This document shows positions 26,029-35,585 of a stretch of DNA of 64,000 bases, piece after piece. The stretch comes from JADKCL01 sp031415375 (GTDB lineage: Bacteria > Bacteroidota > Bacteroidia > J057 > JADKCL01). A program made the translations under genes and the position numbers. The stretch lies in assembly GCA_031415375.1 (NCBI GenBank), contig JANORP010000289.1, positions 1 to 64,000 of the forward strand, in the 5' to 3' direction. Each line of letters opens with the position of its first letter. Positions within the stretch are counted from its first letter, which is position 1. Under the pieces are notes generated by a model, which did no database searches, had not been told where the DNA came from, and saw only the letters and a list, made by a program, of their open reading frames with translations.

Positions 26029-27432
26029 ATGTTGCGCCTGCGCACCTACCTCACCCAGCCCATGTCGATCGCACCACTGACCAGTTTCAGGGTGCTGTTT
26101 GGGACGGTGATGTGTGTGAGCGTACTGCGGTTTTGGCTGAATGGCTGGGTGCATGACCTCTATATCGAGCCGACTTTCTTTTTCAAGTATTATGGCTTTG
26201 AATGGGTGCAGCCCTTGGGTGCGGCGGGCATGTATGCAGTCTTTGCAGTCATGGCCGCGAGTGCGCTGGGAGTCGCCTTGGGCTTGTTTTACCGTTGGTC
26301 AGCTGTTACATTTTTCTTGACCTGGACCTACGTCGAGCTGCTCGACGTCACCAATTACCTCAATCACTACTATTTTGTATCGATCGCAGCTTTCTTGCTG
26401 ATCTGGGTGCCAGCGCATCGGTCCTTTTCGGTGGATGTCTGGCGCAAGCCTGACATTGTTGTCGGGCTAGTGCCGCGTTGGCTGGTGGGCATTTTCAGAT
26501 TGCAATTGGGCATCGTATATGTATTTGCGGGCATGGCCAAGGTGAACGAAGATTGGCTATTGCGGGCGATGCCCCTCAAGATATGGTTGGCTTCGCGCTC
26601 CCATTACCCACTCATCGGCTGGATCTTCAAAACCAGTTGGGGAGCGATGGCCTTCAGTTGGATGGGCTGCCTCTACGATCTCTGCGTCCCGTTTTTGTTG
26701 TTGATGCGGCGCACGCGGCCCATTGCCTACCTGGCTGTCGTGGGATTCCACTTGATCACTTGGTGGCTGTTTCCCATTGGGATGTTTCCTTTCATCATGA
26801 TTTTGGGGACACTCATCTACTTTCCCGGGGAATGGCATGAGAAGTGGCAAGGGCGCTTGCTGGGACTTATGAATGGCTCTTTGCGCAAGGTAAATCCAAG
26901 CATTGCAACAGCGGCAATTTTATCCAAAACAGTATGGAAACCAAAATTCAAAAATGCGTTTCTCGGCCTGATGTTCCTCCACTTCGCGCTACAACTCATA
27001 TTTCCCCTCCGCTACCTACTGTATCCCGATCATTTGTTTTGGCATGAGCAAGGCTATCGTTTTGGGTGGCGGGTCATGCTCATGGAAAAGGCGGGTTATG
27101 CCACCTTTCATGTGCGCGATCCACAGACTAGGCGCTCTACCGAAGTGCAAAATCTCGACTATCTGCGCCCCAATCAGGAGCGCATGATGAGTACGCAGCC
27201 TGACCTCATCTTGCAATTTGCCCACTTCCTCGATGCTGAATACCAGCGCAAAGGCATTTCCAACCCGGAAATATATGCCGAGGTCTATGCGACCTTGAAT
27301 GGCAGTGGCTCACGGCCATTCATAGATCCCACTGTGGATCTGAGCTTGGAAACAGAGGGCTTTCATGCCAAGTCTTTTATTCTGCCATTTGAGCAGGATA
27401 CGCCCAACCACCCTAAGGAAACCACAAGATGA
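26029..27432 (+). CDS. HTTM-domain membrane protein (gamma-carboxylase-like)
   Basis: 467 residues. Several membrane helices over residues about 15-300, with the HTTM hallmark segments (P-L-T-S-F-R-V-L-F-G near the start, W-Y/T-Y-V-E-L-L-D...N-Y-L-N-H-Y-Y in the middle) and a soluble C-terminal part. HTTM proteins are related to vitamin K-dependent gamma-glutamyl carboxylase; their bacterial role in iron loci is not established. Third gene of the operon: 6 bases after the imelysin gene, and overlapping the TonB-dependent receptor gene by ATGA. Confidence 0.88.
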   Translation: MLRLRTYLTQPMSIAPLTSFRVLFGTVMCVSVLRFWLNGWVHDLYIEPTFFFKYYGFEWVQPLGAAGMYAVFAVMAASALGVALGLFYRWSAVTFFLTWTYVELLDVTNYLNHYYFVSIAAFLLIWVPAHRSFSVDVWRKPDIVVGLVPRWLVGIFRLQLGIVYVFAGMAKVNEDWLLRAMPLKIWLASRSHYPLIGWIFKTSWGAMAFSWMGCLYDLCVPFLLLMRRTRPIAYLAVVGFHLITWWLFPIGMFPFIMILGTLIYFPGEWHEKWQGRLLGLMNGSLRKVNPSIATAAILSKTVWKPKFKNAFLGLMFLHFALQLIFPLRYLLYPDHLFWHEQGYRFGWRVMLMEKAGYATFHVRDPQTRRSTEVQNLDYLRPNQERMMSTQPDLILQFAHFLDAEYQRKGISNPEIYAEVYATLNGSGSRPFIDPTVDLSLETEGFHAKSFILPFEQDTPNHPKETTR

Positions 27433-29852
27433 AAATACGTTTCCTATTGCTAGGTGTGTTGTGGCTGCTGTGCGCAACTGTTGCTCTCGGGCAATATCGG
27501 ATCAGCGGGCAGGTGCTTGATTTAGCCAGCAACAAGGGCGTTGCAGGTGTCCAAATCACCAACGATTACAATCAAGATACTGCTTTCACGGATCTTGAAG
27601 GGCGGTTTTACATCGGGCAGTTTCCCGTCGGCGAATTCATAGTGTATGCAGAGTCACCCCGCATCGCAAAGGGCATGGCACAGGGAATCTCGGTACAAGG
27701 CGGTGATGGCACCCTGGAGATTTATGTGGAGGTCGTGGCTGCCGAGCTTGACTTGGTGCAGATCACGGACCAAGCCAACAGTGTGAATTGGATGCGCAAC
27801 ATCGATGGGATGGGCATCTATGCTGCCCGTAAGTGCGAGCTCATCAACATCGACCAAGTCACCGGCAACTTGGCGACCAACAATGCTCGACAAGTTTTCA
27901 ACCGCGTGGCAGGCCTCAACATCTGGGAAAATGACGGAGGCGGCCTGCAACTTGGCATCGGTGGGCGTGGCCTGAGTCCCAATCGCAGCAGCAATTTCAA
28001 CACGCGCCAAAACGGGTATGACATCGCTGCCGATGCGCTTGGTTATCCCGAGAGCTATTATTCACCGCCCCTTGAGGCACTGCGGCGCATCGAGGTAGTG
28101 CGTGGTGCAGCTAGCCTGCAATACGGCACCCAATTTGGCGGCATGGTCAATTTCCAGTTCAAGGAAGGGCCAAGCGATAAGAAAATACAGCTCGTATCGC
28201 GGCAAACCGTAGGCAGCTATGGCTTTTTCAGCAGCTTCAACAGCCTCGGGGGACAGATTGCCAAAGGCAAACTGAACTACTACGCGTTCTACCAAGGCAA
28301 GCGCGGCAATGGGTGGCGCGAAAACAGCGGTTTCCAACAGCATACCGCCTATGGTGGACTGCGTTGGAATATCGGCTCTAAGGTGAAGCTCGGCGCGGAA
28401 TACACCAATATGAACTACCTCGCGCAGCAGGCAGGCGGGCTCACCGACGCGATGTATGCGCGTGACCCGCGTGTGAGCATCCGCGATCGAAATTGGTTTC
28501 AAGTCAATTGGAACCTAGCTGCACTCACCGCCGACATACAAGTTTCCAAGTCCACAAAATTGAATGTGAGGAACTTTGGCTTGTATGCCAAGCGTGATGC
28601 CTTGGGCTTTTTGGGAGCCATCAACCGTATCGACCCTGGTGGAAACCGAGATTTGATTTCGGGTTCCTTTCAAAACTTTGGGAATGAGACACGTCTGATG
28701 CACAAGTTTGACATCCTGCACCGCCCTGCTGCGCTGCTGCTCGGTGGGCGCTATTACCAAGGCTATACGACCGCCCTGCAAGGTGCTGCGAGCGCAGGCA
28801 GCGATGCCGATTTTCAATTGCTGCATCCTGAACGGCCTGAAGGTAGCAACTACGCTTTCCCAAGCCGCAACATTGCAGCTTTTGCCGAGCAGGTGCTCAA
28901 CCTCAGTAGCAAATGGACCTTGGTGCCCGGCATTCGCTATGAATACATCCGCACGGCTTCCCAAGGCACCTACCAATTGCGCAACACAGACTTGGCGGGC
29001 AACGTGATCTACGAAGCCACAGTCGCCGACAACCGTAGCCGCGACCGCAACATCTTGCTTGCTGGCCTCGGCACGGCCTTCAAGCCCCAGGATGGCCTGG
29101 AGCTTTACGGCAATATTTCCCGCAACTACCGCGCGATCACATTCAACGACATGCGTGTCGTCAATCCTAATTTCTTGATCGATCCCGATCTCAAGGATGA
29201 AAAAGGCTTCAATGCCGACCTGGGATTCAGAGGGCAGCTCAATCGCTGGCTCACCTTGGATGCGAGTGCATTTTATCTGTATTACCAAGACCGCATCGGG
29301 CAGGTGCTCAAAACCGATTCGGCCACCTTTAGGTATTATCGCTACCGCACCAATGTCTCCGACAGCCGCAACATCGGCCTGGAATGGTATGCGGAGGCCG
29401 ATTTCATGGGCATGGGTCATGCCTTGCACCCCGATACACGCCTCGCGCTGTTTACCAACATCGCTTGGATCGATGCGCGCTACATCGGGAGTCAGGAACC
29501 TGCCTTCAAAGGCAAGTTGGTCGAACTCGTACCCAAGGTGAACCTCAAAGGGGGCCTTGATTTCCGCCATCGGCATCTGAGAGCGAATGCACAATGGTCT
29601 TACATAACTCGACAATACAGCGATGCTACCAATGCCGAGACCTCGCCATCGGCCGTGGAGGGCCTCATCCCTGCCTATCATATCTTGGACATCTCCGCGG
29701 GCTACACCTGGAAGATGCTCTCGCTAGAGGCAAGTTGCAACAACGCCCTCAACCGCAAATACTTCACACGCCGTGCAGCAGCCTATCCCGGACCCGGCAT
29801 CATACCCAGCGATGGCAGGAGCTTTTTTGTGACCTTGCAGGTAAAGATTTGA
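27429..29852 (+). CDS. TonB-dependent outer-membrane receptor, iron type
   Basis: 807 residues. A signal peptide (about 1-21, ending A-L-G-Q) is followed by a carboxypeptidase-regulatory-like beta domain (about 22-100), then a plug domain (about 130-245, containing E-V-V-R-G-A-A-S-L-Q-Y-G-T-Q-F-G-G) and a 22-strand-type barrel ending in an aromatic/charged terminus (F-V-T-L-Q-V-K-I). The G-I-G-G-R-G-L-S-P-N-R-S-S segment and plug resemble FecA-like ferric-chelate receptors. It is the last gene of a four-gene operon under an iron-type operator; it probably imports a ferric complex powered by TonB/ExbBD encoded elsewhere. Confidence 0.92.
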   Translation: MKIRFLLLGVLWLLCATVALGQYRISGQVLDLASNKGVAGVQITNDYNQDTAFTDLEGRFYIGQFPVGEFIVYAESPRIAKGMAQGISVQGGDGTLEIYVEVVAAELDLVQITDQANSVNWMRNIDGMGIYAARKCELINIDQVTGNLATNNARQVFNRVAGLNIWENDGGGLQLGIGGRGLSPNRSSNFNTRQNGYDIAADALGYPESYYSPPLEALRRIEVVRGAASLQYGTQFGGMVNFQFKEGPSDKKIQLVSRQTVGSYGFFSSFNSLGGQIAKGKLNYYAFYQGKRGNGWRENSGFQQHTAYGGLRWNIGSKVKLGAEYTNMNYLAQQAGGLTDAMYARDPRVSIRDRNWFQVNWNLAALTADIQVSKSTKLNVRNFGLYAKRDALGFLGAINRIDPGGNRDLISGSFQNFGNETRLMHKFDILHRPAALLLGGRYYQGYTTALQGAASAGSDADFQLLHPERPEGSNYAFPSRNIAAFAEQVLNLSSKWTLVPGIRYEYIRTASQGTYQLRNTDLAGNVIYEATVADNRSRDRNILLAGLGTAFKPQDGLELYGNISRNYRAITFNDMRVVNPNFLIDPDLKDEKGFNADLGFRGQLNRWLTLDASAFYLYYQDRIGQVLKTDSATFRYYRYRTNVSDSRNIGLEWYAEADFMGMGHALHPDTRLALFTNIAWIDARYIGSQEPAFKGKLVELVPKVNLKGGLDFRHRHLRANAQWSYITRQYSDATNAETSPSAVEGLIPAYHILDISAGYTWKMLSLEASCNNALNRKYFTRRAAAYPGPGIIPSDGRSFFVTLQVKI

Positions 29853-29960
29853 GGGAAACGGGGCAGCCCCAGTGATGACGAAGAAAAATAAATTGATGAG
29901 GAGCAACAATAACATTAGAAGAATGTATAAATTTACGTGCGGAAATGAATCGCACGCACG

Positions 29961-31169
29961 ATGAAAGTGACCTTCGAAAACCCATTTAAGCCCGGCGCAG
30001 GACATCGCCCACCCTACCTAGCAGGTCGCAACGATGAAAAAAGCGAATTTAAGCGGCTGCTGACACAGACCACTATTCTTGAAAATGCCGTGCTCACAGG
30101 GCTCAGAGGCGTAGGCAAAACCGTTCTGTTGGATGAATTGAAGCCCATAGCGCAAGTCGAAAACTGGTTTTGGGTAGGAAATGACCTCTCAGAAAGCGCT
30201 TCACTCAATGAAGAAAACATTGCCTTGCGACTGATCTCAGATCTATCATCGCTGACCTCGATGATCAGGGTCGAGGTGCCCAATACACAGATGGGATTCA
30301 ATGCAGACCCGACCGCCGAAAGCACCGTCTCCTTCAATCGGCTCAAAGATGTTTTTGTGCAGACGCCAGGATTGGTGTCTGATAAAATCAAGGCCGTGCT
30401 GGAGTTTGCTTGGGCCATCATATCGCAGACCGGGAAAAAAGGCGTGATCTTTGCCTACGACGAGGCTCAAAACCTCTCTGATCATGCCGCCAAGGATCAA
30501 TTTCCGCTTTCCTTATTGCTAGATGTTTTTCAGTCCATCCAGCGCAAAGACATTCCCTTCATGCTCCTCTTGTCGGGTTTGCCGACCTTGTTTCCCAAGC
30601 TTGTCGATGCCAGGACCTATGCCGAGCGAATGTTCAAGATCATTTTCTTGGAAAAGCTCGGCGTAAAGGATAGCCTCGATGCCATCAAGAAACCGATGGA
30701 CGACAAAAAATGTCCTGTGAGGTTCAATGAGGATTCGATTGAGCTGATTGTCGAGTGCTCGGGTGGCTATCCCTATTTTATCCAGTTTATCTGCCGCGAG
30801 ACCTTTGACATCTTCATTCAAAGGATTAGCGCCGACCAAAACTTGTCTGTCCCCATCGACTCCATCCTGCGCAAGCTAGACCGCGACTTTTTTGCAGGGC
30901 GCTGGGCTAAGGTCACTGATCGACAAAGAGAATTGCTTACCGTGATCGCCGAATCCAAAAATGGCGGTGGCGAATTCAGCGTGCAGGAGGTGGTCGAGGC
31001 TTCCCAACGCTTGGAAAAAAGCTTCAGCAGCAGCCACGTGAACCAAATGCTCAACAAGATGATCGACGGTGGCATCATCTACAAGAATCGCCACGCGCGC
31101 TACTCGTTCGCAGTGCCATTGCTGGATCAGTTCATCTTACGTCAAAAGTCAGATTATACGAGTTTGTGA
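29961..31169 (+). CDS. AAA-type ATPase (Orc1/Cdc6-like, AAA_16 group)
   Basis: 402 residues. N-terminal P-L-oop context: P-Y-L-A-G-R-N-D-E box, Walker A G-L-R-G-V-G-K-T near residue 49, Walker B G-V-I-F-A-Y-D-E-A-Q-N at about 157-167, then a sensor region and a C-terminal winged-helix part (about 320-400). Such stand-alone ATPases are often linked to mobile elements, defence or replication, but no such partner is visible. It is convergent with the duplicated-domain protein at 31207, with 37 bases between stops. Confidence 0.85.
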   Translation: MKVTFENPFKPGAGHRPPYLAGRNDEKSEFKRLLTQTTILENAVLTGLRGVGKTVLLDELKPIAQVENWFWVGNDLSESASLNEENIALRLISDLSSLTSMIRVEVPNTQMGFNADPTAESTVSFNRLKDVFVQTPGLVSDKIKAVLEFAWAIISQTGKKGVIFAYDEAQNLSDHAAKDQFPLSLLLDVFQSIQRKDIPFMLLLSGLPTLFPKLVDARTYAERMFKIIFLEKLGVKDSLDAIKKPMDDKKCPVRFNEDSIELIVECSGGYPYFIQFICRETFDIFIQRISADQNLSVPIDSILRKLDRDFFAGRWAKVTDRQRELLTVIAESKNGGGEFSVQEVVEASQRLEKSFSSSHVNQMLNKMIDGGIIYKNRHARYSFAVPLLDQFILRQKSDYTSL

Positions 31170-31206
31170 GCGTTGTTTTTTTGATCGGGGGCATCGATCA
31201 GACGAT

Positions 31207-32097
31207 CTATTTATTCCCAAACAGCCAATTTTTGGGTTTCAGTCCCTCTAGCCACCGGGGCCAAGCCACTGCGCCCGACGATAGCGGGCCGATTTCAAAG
31301 GGTAGCACAGCAATCAACTGATCCATGAATACGACCTCCAAAGTATATTCGCCCGCATACCAAGTTCCAGTGGAGGGGCTACCCCAGCCGCCACACAGGT
31401 CGCAAGTGATCATGTGTGGCGATATCATCGCCAATTGATTATTGCGGCCTTTCAATTCGCGGGAGCTGGTATAGAAAAGGAAGCTCATTTCGCAGACCCA
31501 TTCGTGCCGCCGCGGTAAGTTTTTGAAAATGCATTCTGCCCAGATGTACCGTGTTGTGTCTTGTGCAAAGCGGGTGGCATAGACACGGTCCTCCAAGCGA
31601 TTCGCCACATCAGATGGCCCCTCAAACACTTTCAATGACAAAACATCAAAATAGGGATTATGGTCGCGGGTAACTGCCCCCTCACCTTGTAGGCCAAAGG
31701 TGATAGCAGCTAGCTCGATCCCATCGACCCAAACGACCCAGGCAAAGGTGCCAGCTCGCCAGTAGGCACCAGCTTTGCCGTGACCCCACCCGTGATGGAT
31801 GTAGATGATTTGATCTGCTTGGGAGACATGGACCACGACCTCCTCACTGCTGAGCTCCTCCAAGTATTGGTTGTCAGCACCCACGATATAGCATTTAAAA
31901 ATGACCTTGAGATCCCAGTCCTCAAGCTCCAGCCGCTTGTTGCAAAGGCTCAGCTCCGCATAGATGTACGATGTATTGCTGGCCTCAAAGACCCTGCGGT
32001 ACCGCTTTTGATTGTTTGCGAGGTATTCTGGCGAAGCATAACATTTCAAATCCAAAAACTTGAAGTTTGCGAACCTAGGTGTGCTTTCAGACGACAT
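31207..32097 (-). CDS. Hypothetical protein with two copies of one beta-rich domain
   Basis: 296 residues without signal peptide. The two halves repeat the same plan: R-x-F-x-x-x-x-T-x-Y-I-x-A-E, then a hydrophobic strand, G-W-G, and W/Y-x-A-G-x-x at the end (first copy about 33-150, second about 175-285). Similar units occur between domains of Bacteroidota AAA proteins, as far as I recall, which would fit the ATPase gene next to it, but I cannot name the family. No catalytic motif seen. Confidence 0.7.
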   Translation of the reverse strand: MSSESTPRFANFKFLDLKCYASPEYLANNQKRYRRVFEASNTSYIYAELSLCNKRLELEDWDLKVIFKCYIVGADNQYLEELSSEEVVVHVSQADQIIYIHHGWGHGKAGAYWRAGTFAWVVWVDGIELAAITFGLQGEGAVTRDHNPYFDVLSLKVFEGPSDVANRLEDRVYATRFAQDTTRYIWAECIFKNLPRRHEWVCEMSFLFYTSSRELKGRNNQLAMISPHMITCDLCGGWGSPSTGTWYAGEYTLEVVFMDQLIAVLPFEIGPLSSGAVAWPRWLEGLKPKNWLFGNK

Positions 32098-32321
32098 GGG
32101 CTGTGATGTAAACGATCGTAAAATTCAAGGCCAAGATAGAGAAACAGAATCACACCAATACAAATGGTTGACCCGATCGTGACAGGCCCGCTAAATTTCT
32201 TTGCGGCAAAAAGCCTCTCCATTACCCAAAGCAGAACTAAATTTGTCTTCTCGAAAAAAAAATTTTCGCCCACACACCAAAAAACCTTCTCCCGGCATCT
32301 ATCCGTTTAAAAGGCAGAAAA

Positions 32322-32858
32322 TTGCAAGAGGAAACACTTATAGCAGGATGTAAGCAGCAAGATAGAAAGGCTCAAAAGGCGCTCTACGAACGCTTCGCAT
32401 CTAAAATGCTAGGCGTTTGCCGCCGCTATATGTCGGCACAGGCCGATGCCGAGGACGCTTTGCTCAATGGCTTTTACAAGGCCCTGAGCCAAATCGACAG
32501 CTATGAGGGCAAGGGAAGTTTTGAGGGTTGGCTGCGCAAAATCATGGTCAATGAATGCCTGATGGCCTTGCGAAAGCGCCTGCGATTTGCCGAAGGCCAA
32601 GAACTGAGCGAGGTGCAGCTACGCTCCACAGACGATCCCGTCTCGATCATGGCTGCGCAAGATCTCATGGATCTCATGGCAACCCTCCCCGAGGGCTACC
32701 GCACGGTACTGAACCTGCACGCGATCGAGGGCTATAAGCACCACGAAATCGCCGATATGCTGGGCATCAGCATCAACACCAGCAAGAGCCAACTGCTGCT
32801 TGCAAAACAAAAACTGAAAACGATGGTCGGCTTACATATCTATCCGGAGGCGAGCTAA
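32322..32858 (+). CDS. RNA polymerase sigma factor, ECF (sigma-70 family)
   Basis: 178 residues. Region 2 at about 20-85 (F-A-S-K-M-L-G-V-C-R-R-Y...D-A-E-D-A-L-L-N-G-F-Y-K-A) and region 4 at about 115-170 (L-P-E-G-Y-R-T-V-L-N-L-H-A-I-E-G-Y-K-H-H-E-I-A with the HTH G-I-S-I-N-T-S-K-S-Q). A TTG start is used: no ATG lies between it and region 2. The stop abuts the next gene, whose product has one membrane span and is probably its anti-sigma partner. Confidence 0.9.
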   Translation: MQEETLIAGCKQQDRKAQKALYERFASKMLGVCRRYMSAQADAEDALLNGFYKALSQIDSYEGKGSFEGWLRKIMVNECLMALRKRLRFAEGQELSEVQLRSTDDPVSIMAAQDLMDLMATLPEGYRTVLNLHAIEGYKHHEIADMLGISINTSKSQLLLAKQKLKTMVGLHIYPEAS

Positions 32859-34052
32859 ATGAAAGCGCAAGAAGATATCGAGCGGCAACTGGCCGCAGCG
32901 CAAGACGCCTGGGAAACCCCTCCGTCGCCCGCGCTTTGGGAAAGCCTAGCGCAGCGTCTGGATGCACAGGCGCTTGCACAAGCACCTATGACACCACGCA
33001 GGTGGCCGTTTAGGCTTGTCATGATCGCATTGCTCGCCACGGCGAGCATTGGCACCTGGTGGATGCTCCCCCAAAGCAAGGCTGCCTCGACTGACAAAGG
33101 CAAAGCCTTTGCCAAGCATACTGTATCGATGCTTCCACATCGCCCGATAGCAGATGCAGGTTTAGATGCCACCGTTTCCAAGCCGGCCAATCGCCTCAGC
33201 TTTGGTGCCAATATCGGCATCGGCAAGCCGCGTCCTACCCTGGATCGGCAACCGCGCATAGGTCCCAAGATTCCCTCATTTTCACAACAGCACAGCAGCT
33301 CGATCTTTTCAATGAATGGCTCCGGCCGATTGCTCCTCAACGGCAGCACAAGCGCAGCCTCGCCCACCTATAACGGCAACCCACAGGGAATGCCTAGCCA
33401 AAATCCAGCCGACGCTCAGTTCAATGCCAGCACGATCTACAGGTCTTCTGCCCACGACATGTTGGTGAGCAATAGCTTCGGAAACCCGATCGACACCGTA
33501 CACTCACTGAGACAATTCAGCAACCTGAACCTTGCGCGCGACAATGCCTATCTCCAGATCAATGCCGCAAGCAACGATATGAATTTCAACTATGCGGTGC
33601 AGACACCTGCCGACAATCAGCAGAATGTCCAGCACCTGAAATGGCTGCTCGGGAGCTGGAAGACGCAAGGCAGTAGCGGTGGCACGATTGAGGAGTGGCG
33701 GCAAAAGGATGATTTCACGCTCGTGGGGCGTGGCTATTTTGTCGTCAATCGCGACACGATCGTGACCGAGGAAATGCGCATCGAGCAGCGCGGTCCCAAC
33801 ATGTACTTCATCATTGCCAAGGACCAAAACCACAAGTCCATGAAGTTTCGCTTGCGCTCCAGTATGCCCAATGAGTTGATCTTCCAAAATGCAGCCTCCA
33901 AGGATGACGATGAGCTCGTGTTGCGCAATCGCCCCTCGACCAATGAACTGGAGCGCGTCTTGCAGGCGCCGCCGACCAAGTCGCTGGACAACAACACGAG
34001 TCGCGAGTTCCATCCGCCCAGAGATCAACGGGTGATGAAGCGAAATCTATAA
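32859..34052 (+). CDS. Membrane anti-sigma-like protein with DUF6265-like C-terminal domain
   Basis: 397 residues starting right at the sigma factor stop. A short cytoplasmic N-terminus with W-E-T-P-P-S-P-A-L-W-E-S-L (typical of Bacteroidota anti-sigma N-termini), one membrane span at about 50-70, a long Ser/Asn/Gln-rich periplasmic linker, and a C-terminal lipocalin-like domain at about 258-370 (W-L-L-G-S-W-K...I-E-E-W...V-G-R-G-Y-F) of the DUF6265 type. The position argues that it controls the ECF sigma factor, perhaps by sensing a ligand in the periplasm; this is inference. Confidence 0.75.
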   Translation: MKAQEDIERQLAAAQDAWETPPSPALWESLAQRLDAQALAQAPMTPRRWPFRLVMIALLATASIGTWWMLPQSKAASTDKGKAFAKHTVSMLPHRPIADAGLDATVSKPANRLSFGANIGIGKPRPTLDRQPRIGPKIPSFSQQHSSSIFSMNGSGRLLLNGSTSAASPTYNGNPQGMPSQNPADAQFNASTIYRSSAHDMLVSNSFGNPIDTVHSLRQFSNLNLARDNAYLQINAASNDMNFNYAVQTPADNQQNVQHLKWLLGSWKTQGSSGGTIEEWRQKDDFTLVGRGYFVVNRDTIVTEEMRIEQRGPNMYFIIAKDQNHKSMKFRLRSSMPNELIFQNAASKDDDELVLRNRPSTNELERVLQAPPTKSLDNNTSREFHPPRDQRVMKRNL

Positions 34053-34080
34053 CCCTTCAAAGAACCCGCCAATCTACATC

Positions 34081-34308
34081 TTGCCCGATCCCTCACTTGG
34101 TCAATTTCAAGTAACACTCCTCGGTGCAGACGAAAAATCGAGAACGGTCCAAATCGTAAACACCGAAGGCAGACTTTTGCAAACAATTACTACCGCCAAT
34201 CAGACGATCGGCTTTGACTTGACGGGTCATCCCGCTGTCACCTATCATGTGAAGGTGTCTATCGTCGATGGTGCGGAATGGACCACCACCGTGATCGTGC
34301 AGCGATAG
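34081..34308 (+). pseudogene. Orphan T9SS sorting-domain-like fragment
   Basis: 75 residues from a TTG at 34081: P-D-P-S-L-G-Q-F-Q-V at the start, V-N-T-E-G-R-L-L-Q-T in the middle and a final T-T-V-I-V-Q-R, the outline of a T9SS type A sorting domain without cargo or signal peptide. It is not in frame with the gene before it. Most likely the remnant of a secreted protein; translation is doubtful. Confidence 0.45.
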
Positions 34309-34330
34309 GCGAGAACCAAACAGCCAAACC

Positions 34331-34371
34331 TTGAGCCGCTGGGCTGAGTAGGCGCCTCAGCTCAGCGGCAA
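34331..34371. terminator. Strong inverted repeat
   Basis: GCCGCTGGGCTGAG pairs with CTCAGCTCAGCGGC (one G-T pair) around a short loop, just after the sorting-domain fragment. No T-tract follows, so termination is plausible rather than certain. Confidence 0.5.
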
Positions 34372-35585
34372 CCAATTGATGCCTATTGCCTGCCAGGACA
34401 GGCTCATGATCATCCTATTGCCACGAGATAGCGAACTCCATATCCACAATTCCAATCCGACAAAACGCATGGCCCCACAGATTCCCGATCGGTTCGACCC
34501 TTCATCCGTGTGAGGGACGATGGCCCTTTTCGTCGTCTTGCATTCTCCAAAAGCTTGAGCGGATGGGACAGCGACCGTCTTTCATCACATCTGAGAAGCC
34601 AAACGAGCCTCATGAAAGCGATGGCGCTATTCGCTAAGACCACCTGCTTCAGATGATAAGTCGCAGCCGATGAAAACACCTTGTCGATGCAAATTCACAT
34701 GTCCATCCAACCTGCCAAAGCTTGTGCGAGGCAATCAATCCCCCTGAAATCGTGCAAGAACATTACACAAAGGAAATCTTCGATTGCCCACAAATCCTGT
34801 ATCCAAGGCCATTGATGTCAACCAATCAATTAAAATGTGCCTCAATGGCATTGCATGGCTTACATTTATCGATGGAGTAACCACCTTTGAATCATTACAT
34901 GAAGGACAGTTCCCAAAGTTAGAAAACAAGGTTCATTTGTGATGGGTCTTGAAATCTGACGGTTAATTTCACTCCATGCCCAACGAGCAGCTGCCATGAG
35001 TATCACCACCGTGATCCAAGATTTAGGATGCTGCGTACATTTGGGTAGAAGTCGCGCTAGCGTGGAGTCCTAGCGATCGGCAAAGCGATGAAACACGAGA
35101 GAACTCCGAGGAGGTAGCCATAGACCACGGGGACATTGGTCAATGGCGGAGGGGAAGCAATTGAATAGCTCACGCGATGGGGCAGAGCGAGACAGCAGGG
35201 AAGAGCATCATCGGTAAGCATTGTCACCTGACCACGCCGTGCCTCGGGCACGGCGTGGCTGGAGACAAATCGCAAAAAATGTCCCAAATTTTGAAAATAA
35301 ATTTTTTGGCATTGGTTGGAGACAAAATTTGCCGCAAAAAACACTGGCCTCAACACAATTGGCTGATTAAAGGCGCATTACAAACGAAAATAATAAAAGT
35401 CACTTTCTCCGCTAGGAATTTGGGGTATTTACACTGAGTCAGATCAAAAGCAATCGAGATTGTCGCCAAAACGACCTAAACCGCCAATGGTGAGGATTCC
35501 AATCTTGTATTCACCAAAAACACATCTTAACTTGCTAATCAATATTGTTATTTCTGAATTTGGTCCTCAAAATCCTTATATCGAG
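34372..35585. other. 1.2-kb gene-poor region
   Basis: No intact gene found. The plus strand at 34748-34942 keeps a 64-codon open frame that reads like a real protein end (I-A-W-L-T-F-I-D-G-V-T-T-F-E-S and L-E-N-K-V-H-L, stop) but follows a stop and has no start, so it may be a decayed gene. A perfect 12-bp hairpin lies at 35232-35258. The last 250 bases are AT-rich and probably hold the promoter of the T9SS gene. Confidence 0.4.
35232..35258. repeat. Perfect GC-rich hairpin
   Basis: CCACGCCGTGCC and its exact complement around a 3-base loop. No gene end is near, so its role is unclear: perhaps the terminator of a lost gene, or part of a repeat. Confidence 0.45.

Noticed and set aside
35057..35356. 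99-residue minus-strand frame
   Set aside because: Composition unlike its neighbours; it spans a perfect GC-rich hairpin and has no family resemblance.
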